Notes: generated from the sequence alone by a model not told the origin. A stretch of DNA of 64,000 bases from Bacillus sp. S3 (GCF_005154805.1 NZ_CP039727.1:3965501-4029500), one strand, 5' to 3'; positions 8,413-17,819 are shown, counted from the first letter of the stretch. Numbers and translations are program-made.

Positions 8413-9474
8413 ATGGTAAATAAAAATCATTATATCGGATATATCGGAACGTATACAAAGGGAGACAGTAAAGGGATTTACTCTTTTTCCTTTGATCCCC
8501 AGGCAGCAAAGATTGAAAATATTCAAGTGGCAGCTGAATTAGGTAATCCTACATATGTAGCGATTAGTAAGAACAACTGTTTCCTTTATGCTGTGGCAAA
8601 GGATGGGGAAAACGGCGGTGTGGCTGCTTATTCTATTAGTGAAGATGGCGCCCTAACCGCTATTAATCGGGATGTACTTCCAGGCTCCTCCCCTTGTTAT
8701 GTTAGTGTGGACAGCGAAAATCGCTATGTGTTCAGCGCAAACTACCATAAGGGCTTGGTAGATTCACGCTTAATTAATCAATCAGATGGTTCTGTCCAGC
8801 AGGTGGTATCAGAAATGAAGCATGAAGGCTCAGGGCCAGATCCGCGCCAAGAAAAACCCCATTCCCATTATGCGGGGCTTACGCCAGATGAAAAGTATCT
8901 AGCAGTTGTTGAATTAGGGATTGATGCACTGATTACTTATTCCGTCGGTAGTGATGGCACCCTTACAAAGGCAAATCTCTTGCCACTAAAAGGCGGCAGC
9001 GGCCCTAGGCATTTGGTTTTTCATCCGAATGGCAAGTATGCTTATATCATGACTGAATTTAGTTCAGAGGTGATCGTATTAACCTACTATGAGGAAGATG
9101 GCCATTTTACTGAAAAGCAATATATCTCTACCTTACCGGATGATTTTACAGGTAATAATCAAGGCAGTGCTATTCATATTTCTTCAGATGGACGTTTTGT
9201 TTATGCAGGGAACCGTGGACATAATAGTATCGCTGTTTTTCGTGTGGACGCGTTTTCGGGGGAACTTAGCTTTGTTGAACACGTTTCTACTGAAGGGGAT
9301 TGGCCGAGGGATTTTGCCTTGGACCCAAGTGAGAAATTTATTCTTGCTTCGAACCAAGAATCAGGTAATCTTGTATTATTTTCACGAGATGATGCATCTG
9401 GCAAGTTGACACTCATTCAGTCAGACATTCCTGTTCCATATCCAGTTTGCGTGAAGTTTTTACATGTAAAATAA
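8413..9474 (+). CDS. Lactonase-family seven-bladed propeller (6-phosphogluconolactonase-like)
   Basis: A 353-residue beta-propeller of the lactonase family (YkgB/Pgl type). Repeated blade motifs include YIGTYTKGDSKGIYSF, NPTYVAISKNNCFLYAV, GPRHLVFHPNGKYAYIMTE and WPRDFALDPSEKFILASNQ. Relatives hydrolyse 6-phosphogluconolactone in the pentose phosphate pathway. There is no signal peptide, so it is cytosolic. AAAGGAG lies upstream, with TATGATAAT as a likely -10 at about 8374. It is a single gene. Substrate assignment is by family only. Confidence 0.85.
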   Translation: MVNKNHYIGYIGTYTKGDSKGIYSFSFDPQAAKIENIQVAAELGNPTYVAISKNNCFLYAVAKDGENGGVAAYSISEDGALTAINRDVLPGSSPCYVSVDSENRYVFSANYHKGLVDSRLINQSDGSVQQVVSEMKHEGSGPDPRQEKPHSHYAGLTPDEKYLAVVELGIDALITYSVGSDGTLTKANLLPLKGGSGPRHLVFHPNGKYAYIMTEFSSEVIVLTYYEEDGHFTEKQYISTLPDDFTGNNQGSAIHISSDGRFVYAGNRGHNSIAVFRVDAFSGELSFVEHVSTEGDWPRDFALDPSEKFILASNQESGNLVLFSRDDASGKLTLIQSDIPVPYPVCVKFLHVK

Positions 9475-9481
9475 AAAACAA

Positions 9482-9512
9482 GGGGAGCAATTTTATGCTC
9501 CTCCTGCTTTTC
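9482..9512 (+). terminator. Weak terminator after the lactonase gene
   Basis: GGAGCA (9484-9489) pairs with TGCTCC (9496-9501), extended by flanking G/C pairs, then T-rich sequence. It separates the convergent lactonase and exopolysaccharide transcripts. Confidence 0.5.
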
Positions 9513-9534
9513 TTTCACGTCATTCTTTTAACAA

Positions 9535-10389
9535 TTAAAAACTATCGAATCTATTTTTTGATTTTCCACTATTCAATATTCGATTGGCCGGAATTGATTT
9601 CATAGCCAATTCATTATAGTTACTCTCTCGTTTAAAGATAAATACAGGATTCGTATGCTGTATCTCTTGCAAATCCCAACAAACACCATCTATTTTGTTA
9701 TATTGCCCTTGGATGGTCATAATAAGATTGGTATTGTTTGAAGGTTGAATTTGCAAATTGGTGAAGGAATTACCGCTGCATTCATTCGGAATCGTTTCAC
9801 TGCCTTCTAGTACAATATTTTCAATACAATCTTCTAATGAAATTTTATCAAATCGATTAGCATTTACATAGGCAAATCCACTAGCAGGTTTAACGGCCGT
9901 TAAATGAATGCCTTTCCCAAAGGACACAATTTTTATATCTGTAAAGTTGACAAATGAAATTTCATGACCTTTGCCGCCTGAGTACAACCGAATTCCTGTG
10001 CCTGATACTTTCCCAGTCCAATTTACCAGGACAAGGTTTTTGAGTGACGTATTATTCCACGTATTGTAATAGTTATATTTCCCGTCCAAATAAATAACTT
10101 CCTTGCTGTACCCCGTAAAATCAGTCATAATACTGGCATCCCATAATGAAGCATCCTTTTGCAGTTCAAAACCCCTGACGTTTGCGCCAATGACAAATCT
10201 TGTCCCATAGCTCCCTTGCAGCTTAACACCCTGTTTAATAATGACCGTACCCGTCATATAATAATCCTGATCTCCAGCAACGACTGTTTTCCGTGCATTC
10301 TGGGAAGCGAAATCAATCGCTGCCTGAATCTTTGCCTGTGGTGTACTGCCTGTGAAATCCTCAACATAGACAATCGGATTAGTTGCTAT
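9535..10389 (-). CDS. Beta-helix (pectate lyase-like) protein with apparent ATA start
   Basis: A right-handed beta-helix protein, last gene of the exopolysaccharide locus. Its frame stays open upstream of ATG 10257 to ATA 10389, giving 284 residues beginning ATNPIVYVEDFTG. GAAAGGAG sits 9 nt before this ATA, exactly where an ATG would be expected; the codon three further upstream is a stop. It is paralogous to the protein at 29763-30782 (shared VIYLDG, SFVNFTDI, NRF, IPNE.SGN.F..LQIQ), but lacks that protein's membrane anchor. Such folds bind or cleave polysaccharide; no catalytic residues were assigned. If ATA does not initiate, only a truncated form from ATG 10257 would be made. Confidence 0.7.
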   Translation of the reverse strand: MATNPIVYVEDFTGSTPQAKIQAAIDFASQNARKTVVAGDQDYYMTGTVIIKQGVKLQGSYGTRFVIGANVRGFELQKDASLWDASIMTDFTGYSKEVIYLDGKYNYYNTWNNTSLKNLVLVNWTGKVSGTGIRLYSGGKGHEISFVNFTDIKIVSFGKGIHLTAVKPASGFAYVNANRFDKISLEDCIENIVLEGSETIPNECSGNSFTNLQIQPSNNTNLIMTIQGQYNKIDGVCWDLQEIQHTNPVFIFKRESNYNELAMKSIPANRILNSGKSKNRFDSF

Positions 10390-10448
10390 TTTAAACTACT
10401 CCTTTCTTTAATAATTGAAATACAAGATTATTATATGAATATAACAAA

Positions 10449-10465
10449 ATTCGACATAATGAAAT
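10449..10465 (-). promoter_or_regulatory. Degenerate copy of the 17-bp SinR-like operator
   Basis: The minus strand reads ATTTCATTATGTCGAAT, matching 13 of 17 positions of the site at 30831-30847. It lies 60 bp upstream of the short beta-helix gene, just ahead of a TATAAT-like element. It is in the opposite orientation to the other copies, as allowed for a near-palindrome. Confidence 0.35.
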
Positions 10466-10504
10466 CATACATATTTCCAAAAAACAATCATATGTCTATT
10501 AAAA

Positions 10505-11614
10505 TTACCCATGAATAGTTTTTCGCTTAAGAAGCGGCCCCTTCCTAACTTTGCTGTCATTCATGCCGATTGCTATTTTTCCAGACAGATAATAGCCATA
10601 TGGAATTTTGTTCAAAACAAATGTAGTGGCAATGGACAATAACAAACTGCCCATGAAATAGAAGACGGAAAGCACGAATGGATGAATTTCTAAGGAGAAC
10701 AGATTGTAAGCAGCATACATCACCGCTAAATAGACGGGATGGATTAAATATATTCCGAACGAATACTGGCTAATCCAACCGAAGACTCTAGGTACTTTGG
10801 GGATTTTTGCCGCAATATAATAAATCAACAAAATCATACTCGTTGTAAAAAACACCATATCGACTCTCTTTGATGAAATAACAGGGATTAGTTGGGAATC
10901 ATATATATATAAACAAACGGCACCAAATACGATTGGGCTGACAATGACCCATTTAAAGTATTTATTTAAAAAATGGATAAACAGTGGAAAATTTCTGCCG
11001 CAGTAGTATGCAAGTGTAAAATAGAATAACCAGCCAAAAAACGGAATCCAATAGAATTTCTCCCAAATATAGACCCCTATTTCTGTTGGGTATGGTTTGA
11101 CAAAATTGAAGAAACCTAAATAAACCAGATTAATGGCAAGTGCAGTGCCCATTACCATAGTAGGCTTCCATCCCTTTAAATATTTATGAAAGAAATAATG
11201 CAATAAATAAAATTGAAAGATTACAAGTATGAAGTATCCATGATAATCCCCCAATAAGAGATGCCGCCATAAAAATGACCCGAATGCACCTGCGGGATTA
11301 CCTCCAGTGCCCACAGATTGTTCGACGGCTTTTAAAAGTGCAAAAAATGCGCCAAACAAAACATAAGGAACCATAATATACTTTAACCGTTTGGACCAAA
11401 AATTAGCCGGCAGTTCTTCCGGATAGGAACGTGCCAAAATAAATTCTGAAATAAAAATAAAGGTAGGTGTACCGAAAGTTAATAGCACTCTCAGTAAATT
11501 GACTGTTTGATTTTCATCCGCATACGCTCTTGCCATTGCATGAAGTAGTAAAATACTTAAACAAGAGATGCTTCTCATTAAGAAAATCTCGTTAATTAAT
11601 TTTTTCTGTTGCAA
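10505..11614 (-). CDS. Membrane acyltransferase (acyltransferase_3 family)
   Basis: A 369-residue polytopic protein with about ten hydrophobic helices. The N-terminal EIFLMRSISCLSILLLHAMARA carries the Arg-and-His signature of acyltransferase_3 enzymes (IcaC/WcfZ-like). They transfer acetyl, succinyl or similar groups to sugars of surface polysaccharides. It starts at a TTG (11614) after GGGTGAGAGA. It is one of two such genes in the locus (also 19356-20411), so the exported glycan is probably acylated at two positions or by two groups. Confidence 0.8.
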   Translation of the reverse strand: MQQKKLINEIFLMRSISCLSILLLHAMARAYADENQTVNLLRVLLTFGTPTFIFISEFILARSYPEELPANFWSKRLKYIMVPYVLFGAFFALLKAVEQSVGTGGNPAGAFGSFLWRHLLLGDYHGYFILVIFQFYLLHYFFHKYLKGWKPTMVMGTALAINLVYLGFFNFVKPYPTEIGVYIWEKFYWIPFFGWLFYFTLAYYCGRNFPLFIHFLNKYFKWVIVSPIVFGAVCLYIYDSQLIPVISSKRVDMVFFTTSMILLIYYIAAKIPKVPRVFGWISQYSFGIYLIHPVYLAVMYAAYNLFSLEIHPFVLSVFYFMGSLLLSIATTFVLNKIPYGYYLSGKIAIGMNDSKVRKGPLLKRKTIHG

Positions 11615-11649
11615 GAATCTCTCACCCTTTCAATAGAATTTCTGTTTCA

Positions 11650-12315
11650 TTATTCATAAAAAAACACTTCAACATACCGGTATAAGGTTCTCTTCGCGTC
11701 GGTTCCATGAACCCCAAAGGTGTTGCCAATGATTTTTACATATTCGCTAACAGTGATTCCAATATTGCGTTTACTCATCCACCAGGCCATTTGATTATAG
11801 GAAGTTTCACTAGCAACATAGGTTAGTGCAGGATCATCATCTTTAAAGACCCGATCGAAGTTATATTTCACCCTCCTCATATGGAAATCAGATGAGATTA
11901 TGATGGCAGAATGATAGTTTTTCTTCTTCATGATGTCCTTGACATAGACTGCACTTTCATATGTGCTATCTGCCTTGCTCTCCAATACGAGAGATTCTTC
12001 CGGCACAAGTGATCCAGCCCTTTCCCATAAACCATCTGCTAATCCATTTGATAGTATGATGTTTCGTGCAATCCCAAGCTTATACAGTTCCATTCCTTTT
12101 TCAAGTCGTCCTTCGCCCCCGCTTAATACAACGATCGCATCGGCTTCCTTCGGTTCCTCATTAATCACAAGAAATCGGCCTCCAAAAAAAAGGAAAAGAA
12201 CAAACAACAGTACCCCGGTAAAAAGGAGTTTCTTTCGAAAAGTTGGTTTATTTTTGATAACAGCCCTTGTCCCTCGTCGTTTATTTTGTGCAGGCATCAT
12301 TCTTGAACACTCCAT
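11650..12315 (-). CDS. YdcF/SanA-like DUF218 membrane protein
   Basis: A 221-residue protein: a basic N-terminus, one TM helix at about 30-50 (KLLFTGVLLFVLFLFFGGRF), then a DUF218 domain. The DUF218 motifs are DAIVVLSGGEGRLEKGMELY, NIILSNG, ESKADSTYESA and IISSDFHMRR. YdcF/ElyC/SanA relatives act in envelope glycan metabolism, mostly in unresolved ways. It starts 12 bp after the upstream glycosyltransferase stop (AAGGA 9 nt before ATG 12315; an ATG at 12300 is an alternative). Placement inside the locus suggests a role in lipid-linked sugar or wall attachment. Confidence 0.75.
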   Translation of the reverse strand: MECSRMMPAQNKRRGTRAVIKNKPTFRKKLLFTGVLLFVLFLFFGGRFLVINEEPKEADAIVVLSGGEGRLEKGMELYKLGIARNIILSNGLADGLWERAGSLVPEESLVLESKADSTYESAVYVKDIMKKKNYHSAIIISSDFHMRRVKYNFDRVFKDDDPALTYVASETSYNQMAWWMSKRNIGITVSEYVKIIGNTFGVHGTDAKRTLYRYVEVFFYE

Positions 12316-12326
12316 GTTTATTTTCC

Positions 12327-13556
12327 TTATAGGGAGGCCTGTTCAATAAGGCGATAAATTTCCTTGTATGAATGTCTGCGATCAAATTTTTGTTCCGCCA
12401 ATCTCCTGGCATTAGCCCCATGGGCCGCCCGCAGCCCTTCATTATGATAAAGATGTTCAATTAAGGCGGCTAATTTGAGCGAATCTCCCGGGTTATAGTT
12501 ATATCCAATATTTTCAGCTGTCACCATTTCGATAAATTCCTTATTAAGACTGCTATTTAAGACTGGTAAACCTGCTGCCAAAAAATCGCCAATTTTATTC
12601 GTAATGCTCTGCTGTGCACCTTTACTGATGGCATTCGCCGCAATATCCGAACTCACTAAATAGGGAATCATTTCCTCATATTTATAATGCCCCATAAAAT
12701 CAACAGGGGCATCCAACTGATTAGCCAACTGTTCAAATTTTGGTTGTAATGGACCAGATCCGAATACTTTAAACACAATATTGCTCATGCCTTTATTTTT
12801 TAGAATTGAAACTGCACGAATGACCGTTTCCAAGTCATAACTATAGCTAATTGTACCAATATAGGTTATCCAAAATTCATTAGGGTCTTTTCTTACCGTC
12901 ATTCCCTTACAGGTATCAAAAACGCCTAGGTCTGTTCCGATAAAAATAGGTAGGTAGCTTTTAGCATTACTATTAACCTTATTTACACGGTGTACATAAC
13001 TTTTGGAAACACCAACAACATAGTCGGCTAAACGATATATTTTATTGGCATAGACCGTAAGCGGATATAAGAAAACATCCGCCACTGCTTCCGGAAGCGG
13101 AATGGCATTTTTGATTGCTTCCGGCCATACATCCTGAATATCCATAATAAAAGGAATTTGCAACTTCTTGGCATACCTGCCAACAATAAAGGCAGCATCC
13201 ATCATCGGATAAGCGCAATAAATCACATCAGGCTTTTGTTTACTATTTTTCAAATATAGTGCCAGCTGTTTCGAAAAGTGCCGATGGCTTTGAATTCGGT
13301 CAAACCCTATATTCCGTTTGTAGCCCAATTCATTGATCATGATGATTTGATAATTTAGGGTCTTACCAATCATTTCAATTTTCGTTTCATCACGGAAATC
13401 CTTATCACTGTGCTTAAAATTACTTGTCAGTAACGTTACCCGATGTCCTTTACTGCTTAGTTTTTCTGCAATATAAGTAAATCTATTAAATCCTTTTTCC
13501 CCGGGAAGTATCGTAAATGGCGCAACTAAAAGTATCTCTCTTTTGTTTGAAGACAT
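12327..13556 (-). CDS. GT4-type glycosyltransferase (GT-B fold)
   Basis: A 409-residue GT-B glycosyltransferase. The N-terminal half has VAPFTILPGEKGFNRFTYIAEKLSSKGHRVTLLTS and PFIMDIQDVWPEAI. The C-terminal glycosyl_transf_1 domain has VFGSGPLQPKFEQLA and the donor-binding region SISNKIGDFLAAGLPVL-like (SITNKIGDFLAAGLPVLN). It resembles the WbuB/WcaI group that adds sugars to undecaprenyl-PP intermediates. I placed the start at ATG 13556; a GTG at 13565 is also open. It lies directly downstream of the dehydratase gene. Confidence 0.82.
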   Translation of the reverse strand: MSSNKREILLVAPFTILPGEKGFNRFTYIAEKLSSKGHRVTLLTSNFKHSDKDFRDETKIEMIGKTLNYQIIMINELGYKRNIGFDRIQSHRHFSKQLALYLKNSKQKPDVIYCAYPMMDAAFIVGRYAKKLQIPFIMDIQDVWPEAIKNAIPLPEAVADVFLYPLTVYANKIYRLADYVVGVSKSYVHRVNKVNSNAKSYLPIFIGTDLGVFDTCKGMTVRKDPNEFWITYIGTISYSYDLETVIRAVSILKNKGMSNIVFKVFGSGPLQPKFEQLANQLDAPVDFMGHYKYEEMIPYLVSSDIAANAISKGAQQSITNKIGDFLAAGLPVLNSSLNKEFIEMVTAENIGYNYNPGDSLKLAALIEHLYHNEGLRAAHGANARRLAEQKFDRRHSYKEIYRLIEQASL

Positions 13557-13595
13557 CCTCTCCACACTCCATCATCCATCAAGATAACGTAACTG

Positions 13596-15413
13596 TTAAA
13601 CCACTACTCTTATTGATTCATTAGATTGATTGGCCAAAAATAATAGCATTTCCTTGAGTGCCCCCCTGTCTAAAAAGCTATAATTCTCAAGTAATTCTCC
13701 AATCTTTTTAGCATCTAAATTCACTGATTTCCCTACGAAGATTTTCGGATGAACCTGTTCATCCTGCACCTCATTTTTATTAAGAATTTCCTCAAATAGT
13801 TTCTCCCCTGGCCTTATTCCGGAATAAATAATTTCAATCTCATCCTCTGAATAGCCGGATAAACGAATTAGATTTTTTGCTAGGTCAACTATCTTTACTG
13901 GCTCACCCATATCAAGTACAAAAATTTCGCCGCCTTTTGCACGTGCTCCCGCTTGTAAGACGAGTCTAGAGGCTTCAGGGATGGTCATAAAGTATCTTGT
14001 CATTTTTGGATGTGTGACCGTAACAGGACCACCCTTAGAGATTTGATCCTTGAACAATGGGATTACACTCCCCCTGCTCCCTAGCACATTTCCAAAACGG
14101 ACGGCAACGAACCTTGTATTACTTTTTTGATTGAGATCCTGTACGATCATCTCTGCAATTCTCTTTGTAGCTCCCATCACACTTGTTGGGTTTACCGCCT
14201 TATCTGTCGATATCATCACAAAGGTTTCAACACTGTTTTCTCCCGCCGCCTCCGCTACATTTCTCGTGCCAATCACATTATTCTTTATGGCTTCTTCAGG
14301 GTTCCGTTCCATTAATGGAACATGCTTATGGGCTGCCGCATGAAAAACTACCCTTGGCTTATATTCATTCATAACAGAGAACATTTTATCCCTATCGGTA
14401 ATATCCGCAATTTCAGTTACAATTTCGATATTTGTGCGTAATGTGGATTTCAATTCCATTTCAATCGTATAAATACTATTCTCACCGTGGCCAAGCAAAA
14501 TAAGTTTTGATGGCGAAAATTGGGAAATTTGCCGGCAAATTTCCGAGCCGATTGATCCACCCGCACCGGTTACTAATACCACGCTGTTTGTCATGTATTT
14601 TGAAATTGAGTGGGTATCTAATTCAACCGGCTCCCTGCCCAACAAATCACCTGGCTCTACATTTCGTATTTCATTAACGGAGACCTTGCCGGTAACTAAA
14701 TCTTCAAACATAGGCATCATTTGTGTATTAATCTTTGTTTTGGTGCACTCCAGATAAATAGCATGCAATTCTTTTTTACTAAGCGATGGGATTGCAATGA
14801 TAATATTTTCAATCATTTGATTTTTGACCACATCTTTGAGATTATTTAAGCCGCCAAGTACTGGGAGCCCCAAAATTTCAAGGTGCTGCTTTTGTTTATC
14901 ATCATCAATAAAGGCCACTGGAATAAGATCGCAATCGTTACTATATTTTAATTGCCTGGCCACTAGTATACCGGCGGAACCGGCTCCAATGATGAGCGTC
15001 CTCTTCTTCACTTTTTTGCCGCTGGAAAAATGTTGATCATTATAGAGACGCCAAGAAAAACGGGTGCCCCCTATTAAAAATAAATGCATCATCCATGTGG
15101 TTGTTAAAATTCGAAAATATATTTGCTGTCCTATCACAAATTGAATAATCGCTGCAGTGATGACGGAGAAGGTTACGGCCTTTAGAACGGTTACCATCTC
15201 ATCGACACTTGCATACTCCCAAGCCCTTTTATAAAGCTTATATTTATAAGCAAACAAATGATGGCTTACTAACAAGGTGGTTGATACAAGTGTCAGGGGG
15301 ACAGTGGGGACAGCACAGCCAGAGAATAAAAGAAAAGAACAGATATATGCGGATGTGAACACAATTAAAGAATCAATTGCTAATAAAGAAAACAACCGTT
15401 TTTGAAAGCTCAT
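13596..15413 (-). CDS. Membrane NDP-sugar 4,6-dehydratase, CapD/EpsC/PglF type
   Basis: A 605-residue protein. Four N-terminal TM helices (about 1-110) precede a CoA-binding-like Rossmann domain with RTLIIGAGSAGILVARQL, then an extended SDR domain. The SDR domain has the NAD motif TGAGGSIG (282-289), FHAAAHKHVPLME, and STDKAVNPTSVMGATKR, where the usual catalytic Tyr is Met as in PglF/CapD. It converts UDP-GlcNAc to the 4-keto-6-deoxy sugar, the first step towards bacillosamine-type sugars; length and layout match B. subtilis EpsC. A SinR-like operator lies just upstream. Confidence 0.9.
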   Translation of the reverse strand: MSFQKRLFSLLAIDSLIVFTSAYICSFLLFSGCAVPTVPLTLVSTTLLVSHHLFAYKYKLYKRAWEYASVDEMVTVLKAVTFSVITAAIIQFVIGQQIYFRILTTTWMMHLFLIGGTRFSWRLYNDQHFSSGKKVKKRTLIIGAGSAGILVARQLKYSNDCDLIPVAFIDDDKQKQHLEILGLPVLGGLNNLKDVVKNQMIENIIIAIPSLSKKELHAIYLECTKTKINTQMMPMFEDLVTGKVSVNEIRNVEPGDLLGREPVELDTHSISKYMTNSVVLVTGAGGSIGSEICRQISQFSPSKLILLGHGENSIYTIEMELKSTLRTNIEIVTEIADITDRDKMFSVMNEYKPRVVFHAAAHKHVPLMERNPEEAIKNNVIGTRNVAEAAGENSVETFVMISTDKAVNPTSVMGATKRIAEMIVQDLNQKSNTRFVAVRFGNVLGSRGSVIPLFKDQISKGGPVTVTHPKMTRYFMTIPEASRLVLQAGARAKGGEIFVLDMGEPVKIVDLAKNLIRLSGYSEDEIEIIYSGIRPGEKLFEEILNKNEVQDEQVHPKIFVGKSVNLDAKKIGELLENYSFLDRGALKEMLLFLANQSNESIRVVV

Positions 15414-15434
15414 GATCGGCCACCCCTTTCTGGT

Positions 15435-15462
15435 AAAGAACCATTATTTCATTATAAAGAAC
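15435..15462 (-). promoter_or_regulatory. SinR-like operator: two AAAGAAC boxes 21 bp apart ahead of the dehydratase gene
   Basis: AAAGAAC occurs at 15435-15441 and 15456-15462. On the minus strand this is GTTCTTT, the SinR consensus half-site GTTCTYT, repeated at 21 bp. The upstream copy lies in a 17-mer (15446-15462) matching 15 of 17 positions of the 30831-30847 site. A TATAAT (15451-15456, minus) lies inside it, so binding would cover the promoter. Confidence 0.6.
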
Positions 15463-15492
15463 GTTCGCTTAAAAAATTTTTTCAGCTCTGAC

Positions 15493-16689
15493 CTATGTAG
15501 CAATAAAATGCTGTTTACTCCGACTATTTATAAAAGATTGGATTGTATCGATGACACGTAATTGTTCCGCTTCAGTCATGCTGGTTCCTGAAGGCAGACA
15601 AATCCCTCGTTTAAATAAACATTCCGCAACGGATAACTGACTGGAATGTGGATAGAACCGGTATTTATTAAGTAATGGCTGTAAATGCATGGGCTTCCAA
15701 ACCGGTCGCGCTTCAATATTTTCTTTTTCAAGTTCCTGTATTAACTCAAGCGGTGTATACACTGGTGGTTCTGAGTCAATATATAAAGCCGTTAACCAGC
15801 GATTATGACGGGTCCCTTGGTATTCAGGCATAAAAACAAACTCTTTAATTTGACTTAATTCACGTACATATTGCTGATAAATTGCCTGCTTTTGTTTTAC
15901 TCTCTCTTCAATTACAGCTAGCTGCGCAATTCCAATTCCGGCCAAGATGTTGCTCATTCGATAATTGTAGCCTAGTTCACTATGCTGATAATAGGGATAA
16001 TTATCGCGTGCTTGTGTTGCGAAAAACTTTCCCTTAGCCAATGCCTCCTGATCATTCGAAACCAGCATTCCCCCGCCCGAAGTGGTAATAATTTTGTTTC
16101 CATTAAAGGAATAGACACCAAATTTACCAATCGAACCACTTTTTCTCTCCTTGTAAGTAGAGCCCAATGATTCTGCAGCATCTTCAATAATCGGGACCTG
16201 ATAAAAATTACAGATTTCTATGATTTCATCCATTTTTGCATTCTGACCATAGAGATGAACAACAATAACAGCTTTGGGCAGTTTTCTTTCTTTTTCAGCA
16301 TCCATAAAAGCTTTTTTCAAGGCCTTTGGCGACATATTCCATGTATCAAACTCTGAATCTATGAACACCGGTACTGCCTGCTGGTAAAGAATTGGATTTG
16401 CACTTGCGACAAATGTAAGTGTGGAACAAAAAACCTTGTCACCTGCCTTTACATCCAGCAGACGTAAGGCCAGATGGATAGCTGCCGTACCTGAACTTAC
16501 AGCAAGCGCTCCCTTAACTCCCACATATTGAGCAATCTCCACTTCGAACCGATCCACATTAGGACCCAGTGGAGCAATCCAATTGGATTGAAATGACCTT
16601 TCAATATATTTTTGCTCATTGCCAGTCATATGGGGCGGGGAGAGATAAATTCTCTTTTTATTATTTTCCATGAGCTCACTCACATCCAT
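15493..16689 (-). CDS. DegT/DnrJ/EryC1 sugar aminotransferase (EpsN/PglE-like)
   Basis: A 398-residue PLP aminotransferase of the DegT/DnrJ/EryC1 family. Motifs are SSGTAAIHLALRLL, the PLP-anchoring Asp in VPIIEDAAESLGSTY, and the Schiff-base Lys in FNGNKIITTSGGGM (K199). It should aminate the 4-keto sugar made by the dehydratase downstream, giving a UDP-4-amino sugar. Length matches EpsN/PglE. The start is ATG 16689, with an in-frame ATG at 16671 as alternative; neither has a strong ribosome site. Confidence 0.88.
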   Translation of the reverse strand: MDVSELMENNKKRIYLSPPHMTGNEQKYIERSFQSNWIAPLGPNVDRFEVEIAQYVGVKGALAVSSGTAAIHLALRLLDVKAGDKVFCSTLTFVASANPILYQQAVPVFIDSEFDTWNMSPKALKKAFMDAEKERKLPKAVIVVHLYGQNAKMDEIIEICNFYQVPIIEDAAESLGSTYKERKSGSIGKFGVYSFNGNKIITTSGGGMLVSNDQEALAKGKFFATQARDNYPYYQHSELGYNYRMSNILAGIGIAQLAVIEERVKQKQAIYQQYVRELSQIKEFVFMPEYQGTRHNRWLTALYIDSEPPVYTPLELIQELEKENIEARPVWKPMHLQPLLNKYRFYPHSSQLSVAECLFKRGICLPSGTSMTEAEQLRVIDTIQSFINSRSKQHFIAT

Positions 16690-16727
16690 TCTTTACTGAT
16701 TTTTTCTGTTTGACAATGAACATGTGG

Positions 16728-17819
16728 CTACTGTTTGCTTAAATGATTTTCTGCGATCAGGTCCGGATGCCGGTACAAAGGAAAATAATTATTGGCAACT
16801 GGAAGGCTTTTAATTAGCTCTTGATAAATAAGCCCATTACGAATTCTTTTTCCAATATAGAAGGGTAAATCCCCATATTTATTAAACCGCTTTTTAAATC
16901 GATACAAGGTATCATGATCCCCTGAATAGCCCCCGCCAAGATGTAAAACTTTTAACCCCTTGGCTTTTGCCCAGCCAACAGCATAATGGATCAGCGAATT
17001 GTTTGGGGAATACTTAAGATAATCTTCATCAGAACCCAATAAATGATAATGAATAAACTCCCCATGATGCATAAAGAAGCAGGACATAATCACTTTATTG
17101 TCCATTATGACTTCAATTAATTCCAACTGACCACTCAACAGTTCCACTTGATTTTCAAAAAATTCCCTTTGAAAATAGTAATATTCATACGCATGTTTCT
17201 TATCCATTGTCTTGTAATATAAATTCATAAAGGTTTCAAATTCATTCGCAGGGCGATGAACCATTGTAAAGTATTCGTTGGCCTCTGCCTTCCGTAGTCG
17301 ATTTCGATTTTTATTATCGTAATTCGCCCATATTTCTTCTAAATCCAAAGCTAAATCAATGTAAATCGTATGGCGGTTCAGTAGTGAGTCGATATCTTGA
17401 TAATCTAAATCATTCCGAATGAATGGATGGAATCGGACAAACTCCGAGATGATTTTGTGTTGATCGCAATAAGAACGAAATGAATCCTCAAATTGGCGAA
17501 ATAATTGTTTTTTCTTCACACCATCTGTTGTATTGGTTATTGGTCCCCCGTAACCGTAAGGAGTTGTAATATCATACAATTCTCCATATTTTTTTCGGAC
17601 TTCATCCGTTATCGGAATGTCCTGCAGATTTCTTACTAGAAATGGATAATAAATAAAATCCTCTCCATCTTGGTACAAAAACAGCTGCGCTTTCCCTTCC
17701 CCATTCCTCTCGTAAATTTCTAAGTATTCAGGTGTAAAATAAATATCCTTACTGGCTGTCTTTTCGAGAAAATGATGCCAGATTTCTCTTTCACTTAAAT
17801 CAAATAATGTATAAACCAC
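16728..17819 (-). CDS. FemAB/BioF2-like GNAT-fold acyl- or aminoacyltransferase
   Basis: About 363 residues of the GNAT_acetyltransf_6 (BioF2/FemAB-like) type. Motifs are YFTPEYLEIYERNGEGKAQLF, a YYPFLVRNL strand, ITTPYGYGGPI, and a C-terminal HLGGGYSGDHDTLYRFKKRFNKYGDLPFYIGK-type region. Relatives attach acyl or aminoacyl groups to wall or exopolysaccharide precursors. The frame reaches TTG 17861, overlapping the previous stop. I prefer GTG 17819, preceded by GGGGGG and opening VYTLFDLSERE as such proteins do; the choice is uncertain. In this locus it may decorate the amino sugar. Confidence 0.72.
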   Translation of the reverse strand: MVYTLFDLSEREIWHHFLEKTASKDIYFTPEYLEIYERNGEGKAQLFLYQDGEDFIYYPFLVRNLQDIPITDEVRKKYGELYDITTPYGYGGPITNTTDGVKKKQLFRQFEDSFRSYCDQHKIISEFVRFHPFIRNDLDYQDIDSLLNRHTIYIDLALDLEEIWANYDNKNRNRLRKAEANEYFTMVHRPANEFETFMNLYYKTMDKKHAYEYYYFQREFFENQVELLSGQLELIEVIMDNKVIMSCFFMHHGEFIHYHLLGSDEDYLKYSPNNSLIHYAVGWAKAKGLKVLHLGGGYSGDHDTLYRFKKRFNKYGDLPFYIGKRIRNGLIYQELIKSLPVANNYFPLYRHPDLIAENHLSKQ

